DNA of 64,000 nucleotides from Acinetobacter larvae (GCF_001704115.1 NZ_CP016895.1:1116001-1180000); one strand, 5' to 3'; positions 8,188 to 19,522 are shown, counted from the first letter of the stretch. Made by a program: numbers and translations. Notes: generated by a model from the letters alone, not told the origin.

Positions 8188-9864
8188 TTATTTCGAACTT
8201 TTGGGTAAGATTAAACTATCCAGCTGTTCTAATTGCGGATCGTTAGGGTGATTTTCTTTGAATTGTTGTAACACCGCAGCAAAGGTCTCTAGGTCGCCAA
8301 TCATATAGAGCGACTTGGCATAGCGTATACCAATATTCAGACTATGACTCAGCGCATAGGCTTTACCCAAAACTTTGGCTGCGGTTTCAAAATCGTTTTG
8401 CAAGAAGGTGATATAACCTAAGGTATCCAAAATAGAGGCTTGCTCAGGCGCATTTTCTAAAGCCCGTTCGGCATAACGACGTGCTTCATTTAAACGTCGG
8501 TTTTGTAGTGCCAGTGTATAGGCATAAGCGTTTAAATAGGTTGGATTATTGGGTTCAATCTCCAATAACTGTTTGAGTGCTTTATCGAGTTGCTCGCGAT
8601 TCTGATAAGGGTCAAGCAAGAGCACTTGAGAATAAATAATCTCGGGGTCATCTGGTAAATTTTGTGCGGCCTCTTGTAATAAAGCCAATGCGGCAGCTTT
8701 ATTGTCCATTTTTCTTAAAATTTCAGCCTGTGCTTGATATAAAAAACTGGCATGCTGTGGATAGTTCACGCGTTCTTGGGTTAAAAAGCGTAGCGCATCG
8801 GCAAGTTTGTTTTGGCGTTGGTAGATATTAATTAAGTTACGACGTGACACCATATATAGACTGCCATCGACCAACCGATAATAAGCCTTGGCTGTTTCAT
8901 CTTGCCCCTTGCGTTCGGCATTAATGGCTAAATAAAAATAGGCTTCATTTTGATATTGCTCTGAATCCCGTAACTCGACCAAATATTGCTCAGCCAATTG
9001 ATAACGTTTTAAGTCGATAGCGGTTAAGCCACCAATAAATAGTGCTTCTTCAGCTTGTGGCCATTTTTTCAGAATGTGCGCTATTTTCTCTAGTGCTTGT
9101 TCTGATTGATTCATCTTGATGAGATATTTCAATTCTGCCAAAGCGAGGTCGAGATTATTTTTATTTTTACGGGTACTTTTTTCAAACCAAGCTAACGTTG
9201 CGGCTTCGTCATTGAGCGCCATTAATAGATTGGCTTTTAAAATAATATATCCCGTTACTTTGGGGCGTTTGCGCAAGGCTTGATTGACTTTGACCAGTGC
9301 TTGTTCAAACTGTTGATTTTGCGCTTCTAAACTGGCCAATAAGATTAAAATTGAGGGATTATTTTTTTGTTTACTGGCGGCGAGTGTTTGCAATAAATCC
9401 TGACGATCCTGTTCGCTATCTGGAGAGATTCCTGCCAAGATTTGTTCTAAGTCAGCATTGCTATCGATGGCTAAGATACTGTCTAGGGTATTGGCTGCCA
9501 GTTCGTATTCGTGCGCTTTCAGTGCAATATGTGCCAGATAAAACTTGGCTGGAACGTCTTTGGGCTCTTGTACCACCCAATGATGCGCAATGTCTAAAGC
9601 AGCTTGTAGATCATTTTGTTCAATGGCAATATTAAGCGCATGCTGTTTAACTGTGGTAGAGTTACTGCGAATCGCCAGTACGGTATAATTGTGTAAAGCT
9701 GTCGCAGTGTCATGATTGGCTAAAGAAAACTCAGCAATCATACTTTGTAAAATTGCGTCTTGATGAGAATTCACATGATAATTTTGTTCTGATGCTCTAA
9801 GATGAGCAGCGGCTGTTATGCTACCTAAAACTAAGATTATGGTAGTATATTGCCTCAACATCAT
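8188..9864 (-). CDS. Exported tetratricopeptide-repeat protein
   Basis: I start it at ATG 9864 (558 residues), because this gives a clean signal peptide (MMLRQYTTIILVLGSITAAA) and leaves 108 bp for the divergent hemA promoter; a GTG at 9939 in the same frame would add 25 residues. Almost the whole mature protein is helical repeats with TPR-type spacing (for example AYTLALQNRRLNEARRYAER and ALENAPEQASILDTLGYITF). It is probably periplasmic or outer-membrane associated. No enzymatic motif is visible. It lies 13 bp upstream of lolB, suggesting a link to envelope assembly (inference). Confidence 0.85.
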   Translation of the reverse strand: MMLRQYTTIILVLGSITAAAHLRASEQNYHVNSHQDAILQSMIAEFSLANHDTATALHNYTVLAIRSNSTTVKQHALNIAIEQNDLQAALDIAHHWVVQEPKDVPAKFYLAHIALKAHEYELAANTLDSILAIDSNADLEQILAGISPDSEQDRQDLLQTLAASKQKNNPSILILLASLEAQNQQFEQALVKVNQALRKRPKVTGYIILKANLLMALNDEAATLAWFEKSTRKNKNNLDLALAELKYLIKMNQSEQALEKIAHILKKWPQAEEALFIGGLTAIDLKRYQLAEQYLVELRDSEQYQNEAYFYLAINAERKGQDETAKAYYRLVDGSLYMVSRRNLINIYQRQNKLADALRFLTQERVNYPQHASFLYQAQAEILRKMDNKAAALALLQEAAQNLPDDPEIIYSQVLLLDPYQNREQLDKALKQLLEIEPNNPTYLNAYAYTLALQNRRLNEARRYAERALENAPEQASILDTLGYITFLQNDFETAAKVLGKAYALSHSLNIGIRYAKSLYMIGDLETFAAVLQQFKENHPNDPQLEQLDSLILPKSSK

Positions 9865-9972
9865 GTTCTGTCTAGGACTGATAAATTGACCCAATTTTTT
9901 TTGACCCAAGTAAGTTTTTTTATGACACTGATGTTGCACAATAGCACAATTTTAGCGAAATGATGATCTGAT

Positions 9973-11247
9973 ATGTCTTTCTTTGCATTAGGTGTTAATC
10001 ATCATACAGCCTCAGTCGAACTACGTGAGCGTATCGCGTTTAATCCAGAGCGACTCAAAGTCTTGCTAGAACAGCAATGCTATAGCCATACTTTAAACGA
10101 TATCGTGGTGGTGTCTACCTGTAACCGTACCGAAGTCTATGCGATGGCTGAGTCTGCCGACATCGTATTAGATTGGCTCGCTGAAATAAACCAGATTGAT
10201 GTAAATCAATTGTCTAATCACGTTTATCGTTACGAAAATATTGAAGCAGTGGCCCATCTGATGCGGGTTTCCAGTGGTTTGGATTCTCTCATGTTGGGTG
10301 AACCACAAATCTTGGGACAAGTGAAAACCGCTTTGGCATTGGCAAAAGATGCCGCAGTGGTCTCGGCACAACTCAATCGTATTTTTGAATATGCTTTCTA
10401 TGCGGCCAAACGGGTGCGTTCGGAAACTGCTGTAGGAAGTCATGCAGTTTCAATGGGTTATGCTGTTGCACAATTGGCATTACAAGTCTTTAGTCAGCCA
10501 GAAAAACTACAGGTGATGGTGGTTGCTGCCGGAGAGATGAACAGTCTTGTGGCGAAGCATCTGGCAGAAATGGGGGTGGCAAAAATTTTGATTTGTAACC
10601 GTAGCCGAGAACGGGCTGAACAGTTGGCACAAGATCTAGCACATCGGGTTGATGTGGAAATTATTCCCTTTGAAGCATTGAGTCAAAATTTACATCGTGC
10701 TGATGTGATTTCGAGTTGTACGGGGAGTTTGCATCAAGTCATTTCTTTTACCGATATCAAAACAGCAATCAAACAGCGACGTTATCAACAAATGCTCTTG
10801 GTTGATTTGGCTGTACCGCGCGATATTGACGCCAAAGTCGAACAACTCGATGGTGTGTATTTGTATGGGGTCGATGACCTGCAAACGGTGATTGATGAAA
10901 ACCTTGCACAACGTCGCCAGGCGGCGGTTGAAGCCGAGGTGATGGTGAATCAATTGGTGACCCAGTTGGTGACCCAGCAAAAAGTAGATGCTGCGGGTGC
11001 AACCATTGCGCATTATCGTCAACACGAACAACAACAGCAGCAAGATGAGCTGGCACTGGCCAAGCAACGTTTGGCAAAAGGTGAAGACAGCGAACAGGTT
11101 TTAAATGATTTTGCCCATCGTCTAACACAGAAATTATTACATTCCAATTCATTGCTGTTACGCCGCGCTGCACAAGAACAAGATCCTTCTTATTTTGAAT
11201 GGTTAGAAGAAAACATTCAGGACATTTTTCAACAGATGCGTAAATGA
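9973..11247 (+). CDS. hemA: Glutamyl-tRNA reductase
   Basis: First step of C5-pathway haem synthesis: reduces glutamyl-tRNA(Glu) to glutamate-1-semialdehyde. 424 residues. The catalytic Cys50 is in [10 protein letters not shown], the N-terminal [14 protein letters not shown] is typical, and the NADPH domain contains [13 protein letters not shown]. The dimerisation domain near the C-terminus has an unusual Gln-rich stretch ([11 protein letters not shown]). It is divergent from the TPR-lolB-ispE run, a common arrangement, and ends 36 bp before the convergent dnaG stop. Confidence 0.98.
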   Translation: MSFFALGVNHHTASVELRERIAFNPERLKVLLEQQCYSHTLNDIVVVSTCNRTEVYAMAESADIVLDWLAEINQIDVNQLSNHVYRYENIEAVAHLMRVSSGLDSLMLGEPQILGQVKTALALAKDAAVVSAQLNRIFEYAFYAAKRVRSETAVGSHAVSMGYAVAQLALQVFSQPEKLQVMVVAAGEMNSLVAKHLAEMGVAKILICNRSRERAEQLAQDLAHRVDVEIIPFEALSQNLHRADVISSCTGSLHQVISFTDIKTAIKQRRYQQMLLVDLAVPRDIDAKVEQLDGVYLYGVDDLQTVIDENLAQRRQAAVEAEVMVNQLVTQLVTQQKVDAAGATIAHYRQHEQQQQQDELALAKQRLAKGEDSEQVLNDFAHRLTQKLLHSNSLLLRRAAQEQDPSYFEWLEENIQDIFQQMRK

Positions 11248-11283
11248 GCAAGCACGGTCTGAGACTAGCTCGCTGGGATTGCC

Positions 11284-13245
11284 TCAAGGATCGAGGTGCA
11301 ATAGTTTTAGTCCAATTTGCTTAGAGATCTCATTGAGCTGCTGACGTAAATTACGTGACTCCAATAATGAGCTGGGTTTTTTGAGTTTAAGGCGAATATA
11401 TTTTTCTTGTAAGGCGCGTGAATAATCTAAGGCAAGTTTATCGATACTTTCTGGCGATTGCAGTAGCGCGGTCATATTACTGCGTTGCATAATATCGACC
11501 AGCTGTGCTTGATAGGGGCTTGCTGCACCTAAAATATAATAACAGGCTAACTCTGGGTCTTCCGGTAAATGATCTGCGACCACATCAATCACCGCCAACA
11601 ATTGTGCCAATAAGGTATCACTGGTGATATAGGCGCGTAAGATTTCAAAGTGACGATATAAATAAGGATGTAAGATTAAAATGGCAGTCGCCAAGTCTTC
11701 GATTTTGGTATGTATATCAAAAGACAGTGCTGCATCTGATTTAGGTTGAGCCTGCCATTTTTTATTACCGCCCAGTTTTTCTCTAAAATATTGCCGCAAC
11801 AAATAACGATAAGAACCATGTTTGGGCAATAACTCAATCAAGGCTTGTAACTCAGCCATGACCTGACTCTTACCTTCTGGGCTATTGATGTCATATTGTT
11901 GACTTAATAAAGAAAAAATAAATTCCGACAGCAAAGGTGCTTGTTGCCAGAGGCGTTGAAAACCCTCAACACCTTCTTTACGGATCAGTGAGTCGGGATC
12001 GTGTTGGGCTGGCAGGACAAAGAATTGTAGTTGGCGTCCATCAACCAATTGCGGTAAAGCAATTTCTAGTGTGCGTCGTGCTGCTTTTTGCCCAGCTGCA
12101 TCGCCATCAAAGGCTATGGTCAGGTTGTGATCTTGCTTAAAAATGGTTTGTATATGATCGGCATTACTGGCTGTTCCGAGGGTGGCGACCGCACCGGCAA
12201 TACCATATTGTTGCAGAGCGATGACATCCATATAGCCTTCAACCAAAAGCCAACGCGCCGCTTTTTGTTTACGCCCTTCGTAGAGCCCATAGAGTAATTG
12301 GTTTTTATGGAATACTTCTGAGTCTGGAGAGTTAATATATTTCGGCTTAATTTCATCATTGAGAGCACGACCACCAAAACCGACGATTCGACCTCGACTG
12401 TCACGGATGGGGAAGATGACTCGATCACGTAATAAATCATAGTCACGACCATGATCATGACTGCGAATCAGCCCTAAGCTTTTTAGACCTTCAATATCTT
12501 GTGGAAAAGCTTTTTCTAAATGTTGCCAGTCATTGGGGGCATAGCCTAAGCGCCAAAATTCGATGCTTTCCGCACTTAAACCACGTTGTTTAAAGTATTG
12601 TTGTGCTGTTTGGCTATGTGGTAATTGGGCTTGATAAAATTGTGCCACGGCTTCAAGTAAGGTGTAGAAATCACCTTCATTATTGTTATTTAAGGCATTA
12701 TTTTCCAAAGCAACTTGTGCAAAACTATCATAATAATCGGCATGGTCGAGTTGGAAATCATGTGCTTGATCCTGATAGTGTTCAAAGGGATCATCTCCAA
12801 AGTCGACAGTTGCTGCGGGGGTGTTGTCGGGTAGCGACGCGTTGGGGGGGAGCGTATTTGAGTTTGCCGTGTTTGAGTTTGCCGTGTTGGGCTTTGGTGT
12901 CTGTGGCTTTGCTGCAACATTACGTTGATAAGATGGTTTTTTTTGTTCTTGTTGTTGCGGCAGTTCGATGCCAGTTTGGCTGGATAATTCTTTCATCACA
13001 TCGACAAAGTTTCGACTGTCAATGTCCATCAAAAAGCGAATTGCATTACCATTGGCTTGACAGCCAAAGCAGTGATAGTACTGTTTGTCTCGATAGACGT
13101 GAAACGATGGTGTTTTTTCTTGGTGAAATGGACAGCAACCTGAGTAAGTTCGCCCAGTTTTTTTGAGTTTAACCCGTTGCCCAATGAGGTCGACGATGTC
13201 AGTCCGATCTAAAATTTGATCAATGGTATGCTGTGGAATTGCCAT
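11284..13245 (-). CDS. dnaG: DNA primase
   Basis: Makes RNA primers at the replication fork. 653 residues. The zinc-binding domain has Cys38, His41, Cys59 and Cys62. The RNA polymerase core has the TOPRIM signature LLVEGYMDVIAL and AFDGDAAGQKAA. The C-terminal part (about 510-653) would bind DnaB. Unlike E. coli DnaG, a low-complexity linker of roughly 80 residues (about 100-180, rich in Asn, Thr, Pro and then Asp/His) separates zinc finger and core. It is not beside rpsU or rpoD here, unlike the classical macromolecular-synthesis operon. Confidence 0.97.
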   Translation of the reverse strand: MAIPQHTIDQILDRTDIVDLIGQRVKLKKTGRTYSGCCPFHQEKTPSFHVYRDKQYYHCFGCQANGNAIRFLMDIDSRNFVDVMKELSSQTGIELPQQQEQKKPSYQRNVAAKPQTPKPNTANSNTANSNTLPPNASLPDNTPAATVDFGDDPFEHYQDQAHDFQLDHADYYDSFAQVALENNALNNNNEGDFYTLLEAVAQFYQAQLPHSQTAQQYFKQRGLSAESIEFWRLGYAPNDWQHLEKAFPQDIEGLKSLGLIRSHDHGRDYDLLRDRVIFPIRDSRGRIVGFGGRALNDEIKPKYINSPDSEVFHKNQLLYGLYEGRKQKAARWLLVEGYMDVIALQQYGIAGAVATLGTASNADHIQTIFKQDHNLTIAFDGDAAGQKAARRTLEIALPQLVDGRQLQFFVLPAQHDPDSLIRKEGVEGFQRLWQQAPLLSEFIFSLLSQQYDINSPEGKSQVMAELQALIELLPKHGSYRYLLRQYFREKLGGNKKWQAQPKSDAALSFDIHTKIEDLATAILILHPYLYRHFEILRAYITSDTLLAQLLAVIDVVADHLPEDPELACYYILGAASPYQAQLVDIMQRSNMTALLQSPESIDKLALDYSRALQEKYIRLKLKKPSSLLESRNLRQQLNEISKQIGLKLLHLDP

Positions 13246-13351
13246 AAAATGTAAACCGCTATCAGTGCAGTGCTAAAGCAAAACGAGCCCGAAGACTCGT
13301 CTTGTTGATGCAAGGTGTAAAGAAAGGCTGGCAATCAAGCACAGCGCTAAA

Positions 13352-14329
13352 TTATTCTGCGTTATTTTCTGCTTTACCCAGCGTACCAAAACTGATGCGG
13401 TTTAAGAGACTGCGTTTAGGTTTGTCATCTGGATCGATGCTGCTGCTTTGGTCTGCGGGTAAATTGGTTGTAGCCTCACGACCCAGTACCCCGAGTGTTG
13501 CTTTATTCCACCAACTGCCATCGTTACGTGCTGCACGCAGGTTAACCTCACCATTGGCTTTGACCAATTTGGGATAGTTAAGCTTTAAAATGTCGACATA
13601 CTGTTGCGCGGTGGTATTATCGCCCAGTTTTTTATAGCTATAAGCAATAGTCGCCAATGCTTCAGGTACTTGTGGAGATTGTGGATAGTATTCAGTCACC
13701 CATTGTGCACGCTCTAAAGCTGCCAACCAAGCAGAACGTTTTAAGTTAAAGCGCGCTGCTGTCATTTCATTTTCAGCCAATTCATTGCTGATAAAAGTCA
13801 TACGCTGTGCAGCATCGACGGCATATTTACTACTCGGATAACGACGAATAAACTCGACAAAGTTTTGATAAGCAACTTTGAGATAGCCTACATCACGGTG
13901 TGATTGTTGCAGCGAGGTATAACGTAATAGACCGTCGTAGTTCTGCTCCATATTGGCCACACCACGCACATAGTAGGCATAGTCTGCATTGGGGTGTTGT
14001 GGATAGATTCGAATAAAGCGTTCTGCCAGTGCAACTACGCCCTCATAATCTTTTTGTTTGAACTTGGTGTAAATCAAATCCAGCTGTGACTGTTGTGCAT
14101 ACTCACCTGTTGGATAATAGGTATCGATTGCTTCAAGTGATTTAGCAGCTTCTGTATATTGACCACGTTTCAATGCAGTTTGAGCTTTATCAAAATAGAC
14201 TTGTTCGCTCGATTTTGGACCAGTATCAACCACGTCTTTCTTTTTCGGATTACTGCTACATCCCACAATTGCCGTTGCTAAACTGAGTGTAACAGCAAGC
14301 ATTGTAATTTTGTAATGTGGTCGTGACAT
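13352..14329 (-). CDS. bamD: Outer-membrane protein assembly factor BamD
   Basis: Essential lipoprotein of the BAM complex. The signal peptide ends in lipobox IVGC. Residues about 40-250 form the TPR series, including YPTGEYAQQSQLDLIYTKF and PNADYAYYVRGVANM, both characteristic of BamD. At 325 residues it is about 80 longer than E. coli BamD; the extra C-terminal tail is polar and probably disordered. It is divergent from rluD with 71 bp between starts, the common bamD/rluD arrangement. Confidence 0.95.
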   Translation of the reverse strand: MSRPHYKITMLAVTLSLATAIVGCSSNPKKKDVVDTGPKSSEQVYFDKAQTALKRGQYTEAAKSLEAIDTYYPTGEYAQQSQLDLIYTKFKQKDYEGVVALAERFIRIYPQHPNADYAYYVRGVANMEQNYDGLLRYTSLQQSHRDVGYLKVAYQNFVEFIRRYPSSKYAVDAAQRMTFISNELAENEMTAARFNLKRSAWLAALERAQWVTEYYPQSPQVPEALATIAYSYKKLGDNTTAQQYVDILKLNYPKLVKANGEVNLRAARNDGSWWNKATLGVLGREATTNLPADQSSSIDPDDKPKRSLLNRISFGTLGKAENNAE

Positions 14330-14400
14330 AAAAAAACCTCTGTTAATAGGGGCAATAGGCTACAATTGCACTATTAAACCACTTTTATCCCAATGAGCAA

Positions 14401-15453
14401 ATGACTTCAGCACAATCTTCTAATTCTCATTCCTCAGAACATGATTTTAATCTGTTTGAAGATTCTGAGCACGCAGATAATCATATTTCTTCATCTTCTG
14501 CAACACAGATATCGTTGCAACAGCAACTCGATTTATCTTATTTAGGTCAACGTATCGATCAAGTTGCTGCCAGTGTTTGGAGCGAATTTTCTCGTGAAAA
14601 ACTAAAGCAGTGGATGAAGGATGGTCATCTGCTGGTCAATGGTAACATCGTTAAGCCGAAGTATAAATGCGAAGGTGATGAGTTATTAACTTTAAATGTC
14701 CAGCTGGTCACACAAACCACAGCACAAGCTGAAGATATCCCATTGGATATCGTCTATGAAGATGATGACATCTTGGTCATCAACAAAAGCGTTGGCATGG
14801 TCGTTCATCCTGGCGCAGGAAATCCCAACGGAACATTGGTCAATGCTATTTTGCATCACTATCCCAAATCAGCAGAATTAACCCGTGCGGGTTTGGTGCA
14901 TCGTATTGACAAAGATACCAGTGGTTTATTGGTGGTTGCTAAAAATCTCGAATCACAATTTGCTTTAAGTCAGCAATTGGCAGATAAATCGGTCTACCGT
15001 TTATATGATCTGATTGTGTATGGGCAAGTGATTGCAGGGGGAACCATCGATGAACCGATCAAGCGCCATCCAGTGGATCGAATCAAAATGGCAGTATTGC
15101 CTGGTGGTCGTGATGCGGTAACGCATTATAACGTCAAAGAGCGCTTCCAAAATTTCACCCGTATCCAAGCGCAGCTTGAGACAGGGCGTACCCATCAAAT
15201 ACGTGTGCATTTTACGTATTTAGGTTTTCCTCTGGTGGGTGATCCTGTTTATGTTGGACGGATTCGTATGCCTGCTGGCGCATCTCCCGCTTTACAGGAA
15301 TGTTTACGTGCGTTTAAACGCCAAGCCTTACATGCATCTAAATTGGGCTTGGTGCATCCCAAAACAGGGGAACAAATGTTATTTGAGGTGCCTTGGGCAG
15401 AGGACTTTAACCAATTGGTGGAAACCTTGCGTCGTGAAAACCCAAATGATTAG
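14401..15453 (+). CDS. rluD: 23S rRNA pseudouridine synthase RluD
   Basis: Makes pseudouridines 1911, 1915 and 1917 in helix 69 of 23S rRNA (family knowledge). 350 residues. An S4 RNA-binding domain lies at about 45-110. The catalytic block HRIDKDTSGLLVVAK contains the active-site Asp. The RTHQIRVH motif follows. A Ser/His/Glu-rich extension of about 40 residues precedes the S4 domain. The start ATG overlaps the stop of a three-codon reading frame (14393-14404), and no clear ribosome-binding site is seen. pgeF follows after 26 bp. Confidence 0.95.
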   Translation: MTSAQSSNSHSSEHDFNLFEDSEHADNHISSSSATQISLQQQLDLSYLGQRIDQVAASVWSEFSREKLKQWMKDGHLLVNGNIVKPKYKCEGDELLTLNVQLVTQTTAQAEDIPLDIVYEDDDILVINKSVGMVVHPGAGNPNGTLVNAILHHYPKSAELTRAGLVHRIDKDTSGLLVVAKNLESQFALSQQLADKSVYRLYDLIVYGQVIAGGTIDEPIKRHPVDRIKMAVLPGGRDAVTHYNVKERFQNFTRIQAQLETGRTHQIRVHFTYLGFPLVGDPVYVGRIRMPAGASPALQECLRAFKRQALHASKLGLVHPKTGEQMLFEVPWAEDFNQLVETLRRENPND

Positions 15454-15479
15454 CACTTCTCAATAGCGCAGGCATTGTT

Positions 15480-16220
15480 ATGCAATTGATTCAAAATTTA
15501 GCACCCTCTGTGCTCGTTGCACAAACAGAGATTGTGCATGCTGCAACGTTGGCTACAGCACAAACAGCATTACAAGGCTTTAATTTAGCTTTACATGTCA
15601 ATGATGAAAACAGTCGTGTGCAACAGCACCGTATGGCTTTGCTTGAGCAGCTTACACCTTATGGGGTGCAGCAGCTGACTTGGTTGAATCAAACGCATAG
15701 TACCCAGTGTCATCGTGTCGAAGAGCAAGTGCGTATGCTGCCCTTAGCAGGAGATGCGCTGGTCACGCAGCAACGGGGTCATGCCTTGATGATCATGACG
15801 GCAGATTGTTTGGCCATTGCTTTGGGAGATGCCGCAGGACAAGAAGTTGCGGTATTGCATGCGGGCTGGCGTGGGCTTGCCAATGGCATGATTGAAAACA
15901 CCGTTGCAAGTATGCAGTATCCCGCAACATGGGCTTGGATGGGGGCAGCCATTTCGCAAGCACATTTTGAGGTTGGCGCGGAAGTTCGTGAGCAGTTTTG
16001 CTCACGTTACCCAGCTTTGAGTGAGGCATTTATCGCCGCTGCACAAGCGGGGAAATATTATGCCGACTTATATGCCATGGCAGGTTATATCTTGCAGCAA
16101 TTGGGGATACAACAGATCACGGGTGGGGAACAATGCAGTTATGCCCAAGCGAAGCAATTTTATTCTTATCGTCGAAACCCTCTAAGTGGACGCATGGCAA
16201 CATTGGTGTTTCGTCAATAG
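15480..16220 (+). CDS. pgeF: Multicopper polyphenol oxidase/purine phosphorylase family protein (YfiH/PgeF)
   Basis: A YfiH-family protein of 246 residues. Members have been linked to peptidoglycan editing, laccase-like activity and purine nucleoside phosphorolysis; which applies here is not visible. Metal ligands are present: MTADCLAIAL (Cys), VLHAGWRGLANG (His) and His72 in NQTHSTQC. The terminal block FYSYRRN-PLSGRMATLVF is characteristic. It follows rluD closely, as in many gammaproteobacteria, so the pair is probably co-transcribed. Confidence 0.92.
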   Translation: MQLIQNLAPSVLVAQTEIVHAATLATAQTALQGFNLALHVNDENSRVQQHRMALLEQLTPYGVQQLTWLNQTHSTQCHRVEEQVRMLPLAGDALVTQQRGHALMIMTADCLAIALGDAAGQEVAVLHAGWRGLANGMIENTVASMQYPATWAWMGAAISQAHFEVGAEVREQFCSRYPALSEAFIAAAQAGKYYADLYAMAGYILQQLGIQQITGGEQCSYAQAKQFYSYRRNPLSGRMATLVFRQ

Positions 16221-16286
16221 TGCGGGTGCGTTTTTGGCAGCGTTTTGCATTTCTGATTTTGTGTATTTGACGGTATATCATCGCGA

Positions 16287-16322
16287 GACATAGCAATGGC
16301 ATCATCATGCCATTGCTATGTC
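16287..16322. terminator. 16-bp perfect hairpin between pgeF and the HdeD-like gene
   Basis: Arms 16287-16302 and 16307-16322 are exact reverse complements around a CATC loop. No U-tract follows on either strand. It lies between two convergent genes, so a bidirectional terminator or transcription barrier is likely. Confidence 0.45.
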
Positions 16323-16387
16323 ACATTTGCTTTATTCTGTTTAGGATTCTTAAATAGATTTAAAGTTGGGTTGCGAACAATCGTATT

Positions 16388-16969
16388 TTAGCGGTCTGCC
16401 GAGCTTTTCGGTACATATAGACGAATATACGACGCCAAACCGAGATAGTTAATCCCTTGGAATAAAATATCCATGGCTAAAAATAATCCCAATACCCAAG
16501 CCGGTGCATCTGGTGACATAAAAATAATAATCCCGGCGAGTAAAGTCAGTAGACCAGACAATAATGTCCATCCCCAACCTTGAAAATTACGGAATAATAT
16601 GGCGTTGACCAGACGAACCACACCAGCAATGATGAGGAAAATAGCGACTAAATTGGTTAAAACAATGGCTGTTTTTATCGGGGATGTCCAAGCATAATAT
16701 CCTGCCAACGCATATAAAATCGCGAACAACACCAGTACCCAACGCAGTGCACCATCAAAGAATTTAAAAGCAGCAAAGAGTTGTAATAACGCGCTGAACA
16801 TCATCAATGCACCGAAAATGATAACGGCAGATAAGGTCGCAAAGGGTAGGGAAATTAATAACAAAGCGGCGCAAAGAATAAATAAAATACCGAAGCCAAT
16901 ATACCACTTACGATTTTCGTGTAATTGGTGGCGAACTAAATCATTGCCAACTGTTCTCATCTGACTCAC
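16388..16969 (-). CDS. HdeD-family membrane protein (DUF308)
   Basis: 193 residues with six hydrophobic segments. Each DUF308-like repeat has small-residue-rich helices, such as LLISLPFATLSAVIIFGALM. E. coli HdeD is an acid-resistance membrane protein, but the function of most relatives is unknown. The N-terminal 20 residues are polar and cytoplasmic by the positive-inside rule. It is a single gene with its own upstream region at 16970 onward. Confidence 0.85.
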   Translation of the reverse strand: MSQMRTVGNDLVRHQLHENRKWYIGFGILFILCAALLLISLPFATLSAVIIFGALMMFSALLQLFAAFKFFDGALRWVLVLFAILYALAGYYAWTSPIKTAIVLTNLVAIFLIIAGVVRLVNAILFRNFQGWGWTLLSGLLTLLAGIIIFMSPDAPAWVLGLFLAMDILFQGINYLGLASYIRLYVPKSSADR

Positions 16970-17446
16970 CTCTGGAGTTAATATAGCATTCGCTATTTTA
17001 TGGGGAATAGTTTTATGGTTAAAAGTTTTATAGGGACGAAATTATGGTTAAGATTCTGCTGTTCACGATCTTATAGATGCCCTATAGATTAGAGTACACC
17101 ACGGTTTAAACTTTACTGGTTTAAAATAAAAAAAAATGACAAAAAATCTTGTATACCTGTCCGTTAAAATAAATTTAATGCTGTATTGCGGCCATTTAAA
17201 TAGCTATTTAAATGGCTAGTTAAGCGGCTAGAAGTTATTTGCAGGATGAGATTAAGATTGGTTTAAAAGCGCTGAGAGACAATCAGCCCGATTATTCGAT
17301 CGGGCTGATTGGGTTGAGAGGTGATCATGGTACTTGGCTTGATCAGATCATTAAATTGCAGCGGATTTAACTGCATTATGTGATTCAAGTTGTGACTCAA
17401 CTGCGAATGAAAAGACATTAGATGAGAAGAGTGCAGCTGCAAAGCC
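16970..17446. other. Gene-poor spacer between the HdeD-like gene and smpB
   Basis: An AT-rich stretch of 477 bp. It holds the promoter of the HdeD-like gene and the smpB 3' region. A perfect 12-bp hairpin is at 17281-17310. The open frame overlapping the smpB 3' end on the same strand has no ribosome-binding site or recognisable content. I see no tmRNA gene here. Confidence 0.4.
17281..17310. terminator. 12-bp perfect hairpin downstream of smpB
   Basis: AATCAGCCCGAT (17281-17292) pairs exactly with 17299-17310 around a 6-nt loop. There is no U-tract on either side. It lies about 140 bp past the smpB stop. Confidence 0.4.
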
Positions 17447-17923
17447 TTAACGATGAAAGATACGTGCTTTATCACGTTGCCAATCTCGATCTTTTTCAGT
17501 TGCACGTTTGTCATGTAGCTGTTTACCTTTCACCAAGGCGATTTCCAGTTTGACCAAATGCGCTTTCCAGTAACAGCTCAATGGCACGCAGGAGTAGCCT
17601 TTTTGATTGACAGCTCCCATTAAATGTTCAATCTGACGACGTGACAATAGCAGCTTACGTGTACGGGTTGCTTCTGGCACCACATGCGTAGAGGCTGATA
17701 ATAAAGGTTGGATTTGTGCACCGACCAAAAAAGCTTCATTATTTTTAAAGATAATATAGCTTTCAGCAATGGTCATGCGACCTGCACGCAGGGATTTAAC
17801 TTCCCAGCCTTGTAAGGACAAGCCCGCTTCAAATTTTTCTTCAATAAAATAGTCATGGCGTGCGCGGCGGTTTTGCGCAATAGTACCACCCTGACTTTTT
17901 TTTACGACTTTAACTTTAGACAT
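17447..17923 (-). CDS. smpB: SsrA-binding protein SmpB
   Basis: Partner of tmRNA in trans-translation. 158 residues. The diagnostic blocks are [33 protein letters not shown] and the basic C-terminal tail [16 protein letters not shown], which enters the ribosomal A-site channel. The N-terminal [11 protein letters not shown] is normal. The tmRNA gene itself is not in the window. Confidence 0.97.
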   Translation of the reverse strand: MSKVKVVKKSQGGTIAQNRRARHDYFIEEKFEAGLSLQGWEVKSLRAGRMTIAESYIIFKNNEAFLVGAQIQPLLSASTHVVPEATRTRKLLLSRRQIEHLMGAVNQKGYSCVPLSCYWKAHLVKLEIALVKGKQLHDKRATEKDRDWQRDKARIFHR

Positions 17924-18192
17924 AATATATAATTTCCACTCTTGTCGCTATTTTGCCTGAAACTATGCGCGAGGTGAAGCGTTGTAATGGGCTTATTCGT
18001 GATCTATAACATATTGCACCTGATTGGTGCTAGCGATGTGTGACGAGGAGTTCATATCGCTAAATTATTAAAATTCCTTATAAAAACATCAATTTTACCA
18101 GATAAAGCCACAATCACCCAAGGCGAAGTATTCGCCTTAAAAAAAGTTTTTGCTAGAATAGGTCGCTACAGCATTCAGTTGAGTATCAATAG

Positions 18193-18952
<760 letters not shown>

Positions 18953-18976
18953 CAAAGTTTGTTACTATCGCAGCCT

Positions 18977-19346
<370 letters not shown>

Positions 19347-19365
19347 AATTTATTTAAAAAAATGC

Positions 19366-19394
19366 TTGACGCGTGTGAAAGAAATTTAGATAAT
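19366..19394 (+). promoter_or_regulatory. Promoter of tRNA-Met copy 1
   Basis: The -35 TTGACG (19366-19371) and -10 GATAAT (19389-19394) are 17 bp apart. A GC-rich discriminator (GCGCGC) follows, as in stringently controlled stable-RNA promoters. Confidence 0.8.
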
Positions 19395-19409
19395 GCGCGC
19401 ACAGTTTAC

Positions 19410-19486
19410 GGCTATGTAGCTCAGTTGGTTAGAGCACAGCACTCATAATGCTGGGGTCACAGGTTCAAGTCCCGTCATAGCCACCA
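19410..19486 (+). tRNA. tRNA-Met (CAU), copy 1
   Basis: 77 nt with encoded CCA. The acceptor GGCTATG pairs with CATAGCC and the anticodon loop CTCATAA gives anticodon CAT. The first acceptor pair G-C argues for elongator rather than initiator tRNA. A lysidine-modified Ile tRNA also reads CAT and cannot be fully excluded by eye. Confidence 0.93.
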
Positions 19487-19492
19487 TTTTAT

Positions 19493-19522
19493 AGACCACG
19501 TTCCTAAACGTGGTCTTTTTTT
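19493..19522 (+). terminator. Terminator of tRNA-Met copy 1
   Basis: AGACCACGTT (19493-19502) pairs with AACGTGGTCT (19507-19516), with a 4-nt loop, followed by a run of T. It starts 7 bases after the tRNA. Confidence 0.9.

Noticed and set aside
17263..17514. 83-residue minus-strand frame downstream of smpB
   Set aside because: It overlaps the smpB end, runs through a perfect hairpin and lacks translation signals.
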